Source: PWND01 sp964614525 (GTDB lineage: Bacteria; Bacteroidota; Bacteroidia; Bacteroidales; UBA7960). From it: a stretch of DNA of 8,559 nucleotides. Below the pieces are notes generated by a model, which saw only the letters and a program-made list of their open reading frames with translations, searched no databases and was not told the DNA's origin. The stretch lies in NCBI GenBank assembly GCA_964614525.1, contig CAZTPA010000094.1, positions 1 to 8,559 of the forward strand, in the 5' to 3' direction. The translations under genes and the position numbers were made by a program. The first letter of the stretch is position 1. The number at the start of each line of letters is the position of its first letter. Below, in pieces: positions 7,857 to 8,559 of the stretch.

Positions 7857-7862
7857 ATTATA
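7857..7862 (-). promoter_or_regulatory. Possible -10 element for the polysaccharide operon
   Basis: Minus-strand TATAAT ends 11 bases before the deacetylase ATG. The hexamer 17 bases further upstream does not resemble TTGACA. If used, transcription would start only a few bases before the ATG, giving a near-leaderless message, which would fit the missing ribosome site. In such AT-rich DNA a chance match is quite possible. Confidence 0.2.
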
Positions 7863-7880
7863 TGCAACAGTTATTTTTCT

Positions 7881-7893
7881 ACAGATTATCTGT
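7881..7893. repeat. 13-base palindrome, candidate operator
   Basis: ACAGATTATCTGT is a perfect inverted repeat of six bases (ACAGAT/ATCTGT) around one central base. It lies about 36 bases from the deacetylase start and 109 from the Wzi-like start. A dimeric regulator site is possible; no regulator gene is in the window. Confidence 0.4.
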
Positions 7894-7985
7894 CTATTAT
7901 TTTATAGATAAATATAAAAATAAATAAGTTACAGAATGTTTTCCTAATAAATCGGATGATTACCGCGTATAGTTTGGTTATCCTG

Positions 7986-7992
7986 AAAAGGG
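7986..7992 (+). promoter_or_regulatory. Ribosome binding site of the Wzi-like gene
   Basis: AAAAGGG lies 10 bases before the ATG at 8003. The match is moderate and the spacing slightly long; together with the signal peptide that follows it fixes the start. Confidence 0.5.
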
Positions 7993-8002
7993 CTTTCAAA
8001 AA

Positions 8003-8559
8003 ATGATCCAATTATTCAATTTTCTGAAAACCACTAAAAAATTCATATTATTGCCGATTATTTTTCTTAATTACTCCTCCGCTTACTCATTCTCGCCAAT
8101 TTCGGCATTCAATCGGTACGAGTTAAGCCGTGAGCATACTAATTCCATTCATTCTACAATAAAAGATGAGCCGCTATTTCTATCTCTGCCCAATATTTCT
8201 GAGGAAAACAAAAATCTTCCGTTAAATATCCTGTACCAAAATCAGGCACTCTCCTTTGATGTAAATTTTATCACAGCATTTGAGAGTCAACAAAAAATGG
8301 CTGGCTTTGGTGTACTGAATGCTGTCGGCCAATACCACACCCCCTGGCTCAATGCCCAGGTGAAACTGAATGCATATAGCACCGGAAGCTCTTCGGCAGC
8401 TCTTTTTCAGGAAATTGCATACGAGAGATTCTTTTCAGGCAAATCTGCTCCTATAACTGGTATGTTTGAAACCGATTTTACCCTACCCGAGGCGTATCTT
8501 AACTTTAACTATAAAAATATCCAGCTTAGGTTTGGTCGAGAAAAACTTCGCTGGGGACC
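8003..8559 (+). CDS. Wzi-like outer-membrane beta-barrel protein, 5' part only
   Basis: The first 185 complete codons are open to the right edge and contain no stop. Residues 1-29 form a signal peptide: lysines at 9, 12 and 13, a hydrophobic core FILLPIIFL, and a likely cleavage after AYS at 27-29. After a polar linker (about 30-80) the sequence turns into alternating strands with aromatic ends: ALSFDVNFITAFES (82-95), LNAQVKLNAYST (116-127), PEAYLNFNYKNIQLRFGREKL (start 162) and then RWGP. The AY..F....L.FGR....WGP pattern is typical of outer-membrane barrels in the capsule-assembly Wzi family, and exposed aromatics fit a barrel. Wzi proteins bind capsule polymer at the cell surface. Its position next to, and divergent from, a Wzx/Wzy locus supports that role, but other porin-like proteins share these features. 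By eye it is somewhat richer in G+C than the operon. Confidence 0.65.
   Translation, partial: MIQLFNFLKTTKKFILLPIIFLNYSSAYSFSPISAFNRYELSREHTNSIHSTIKDEPLFLSLPNISEENKNLPLNILYQNQALSFDVNFITAFESQQKMAGFGVLNAVGQYHTPWLNAQVKLNAYSTGSSSAALFQEIAYERFFSGKSAPITGMFETDFTLPEAYLNFNYKNIQLRFGREKLRWG

Larger units (their letters stand above)
7846..8002. promoter_or_regulatory. Divergent intergenic region, likely promoters for both transcripts
   Basis: These 157 bases lie between the starts of the minus-strand operon and the plus-strand Wzi-like gene, so both promoters should be here. The region is very AT-rich in its left two thirds. It holds a 13-base palindrome at 7881-7893, a second weaker inverted repeat (TCTAT, six bases, ATAGA) at 7893-7908, and a TATAAT on the minus strand at 7862-7857. 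On the plus strand TATAGTTTG at 7968-7976 is close to, but not an exact match of, the Bacteroidota -7 element TAnnTTTG. No open reading frame of note is present. Confidence 0.55.

Overview
The window is an AT-rich piece (about one third G+C, judged by eye) of a surface-polysaccharide locus. The protein families suggest the Bacteroidota/Balneolota side of the tree: a polysaccharide deacetylase with a long DUF7033-like N-terminal region, a FemAB-type acyltransferase carrying an FDFEGS...GVE block, weak Shine-Dalgarno sequences before most genes, and a Wzi-like outer-membrane protein. The taxonomic guess is inference. A run of 100 N inside one gene shows that this is a draft or metagenomic scaffold.

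Layout: seven genes lie on the minus strand from 7845 down to the left edge, with short spacers of 9 to 47 bases and one 1-base overlap, so they look like a single operon. In transcription order they are: a polysaccharide deacetylase (7845 to 6678, interrupted by the gap at 7073-7172), a small GNAT acetyltransferase (6656-6078), a FemAB/BioF2-like acyltransferase (6050-5076), a Wzx-type flippase (5028-3679), a Wzy/O-antigen-ligase-type polymerase (3669-2320), a GT4-type glycosyltransferase (2320-1193), and an asparagine-synthetase-like protein (1172 to beyond position 1). A 157-base AT-rich region (7846-8002) separates this operon from a divergent plus-strand gene at 8003, which runs off the right edge. 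That gene encodes a secreted outer-membrane protein resembling Wzi capsule-assembly proteins.

How the genes may work together: the glycosyltransferase helps build a lipid-linked repeat unit, Wzx flips it and Wzy polymerises it. The deacetylase, the two acyltransferases and the asparagine-synthetase-like enzyme would decorate the sugars (N-deacetylation, acylation, amidation or amide ligation). The divergent barrel protein could hold or organise the polymer at the outer membrane. The initiating sugar-phosphate transferase, further glycosyltransferases and the Wza/Wzc export parts are not in view and may lie to the left.

No RNA genes, insertion sequences, CRISPR arrays or phage genes were seen. 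The least ordinary element is the asparagine-synthetase-like protein, which keeps a PP-loop but lacks the N-terminal glutaminase cysteine and the usual acidic second motif. Otherwise this is a recognisable Wzx/Wzy polysaccharide locus, and I do not see a clearly undescribed system.
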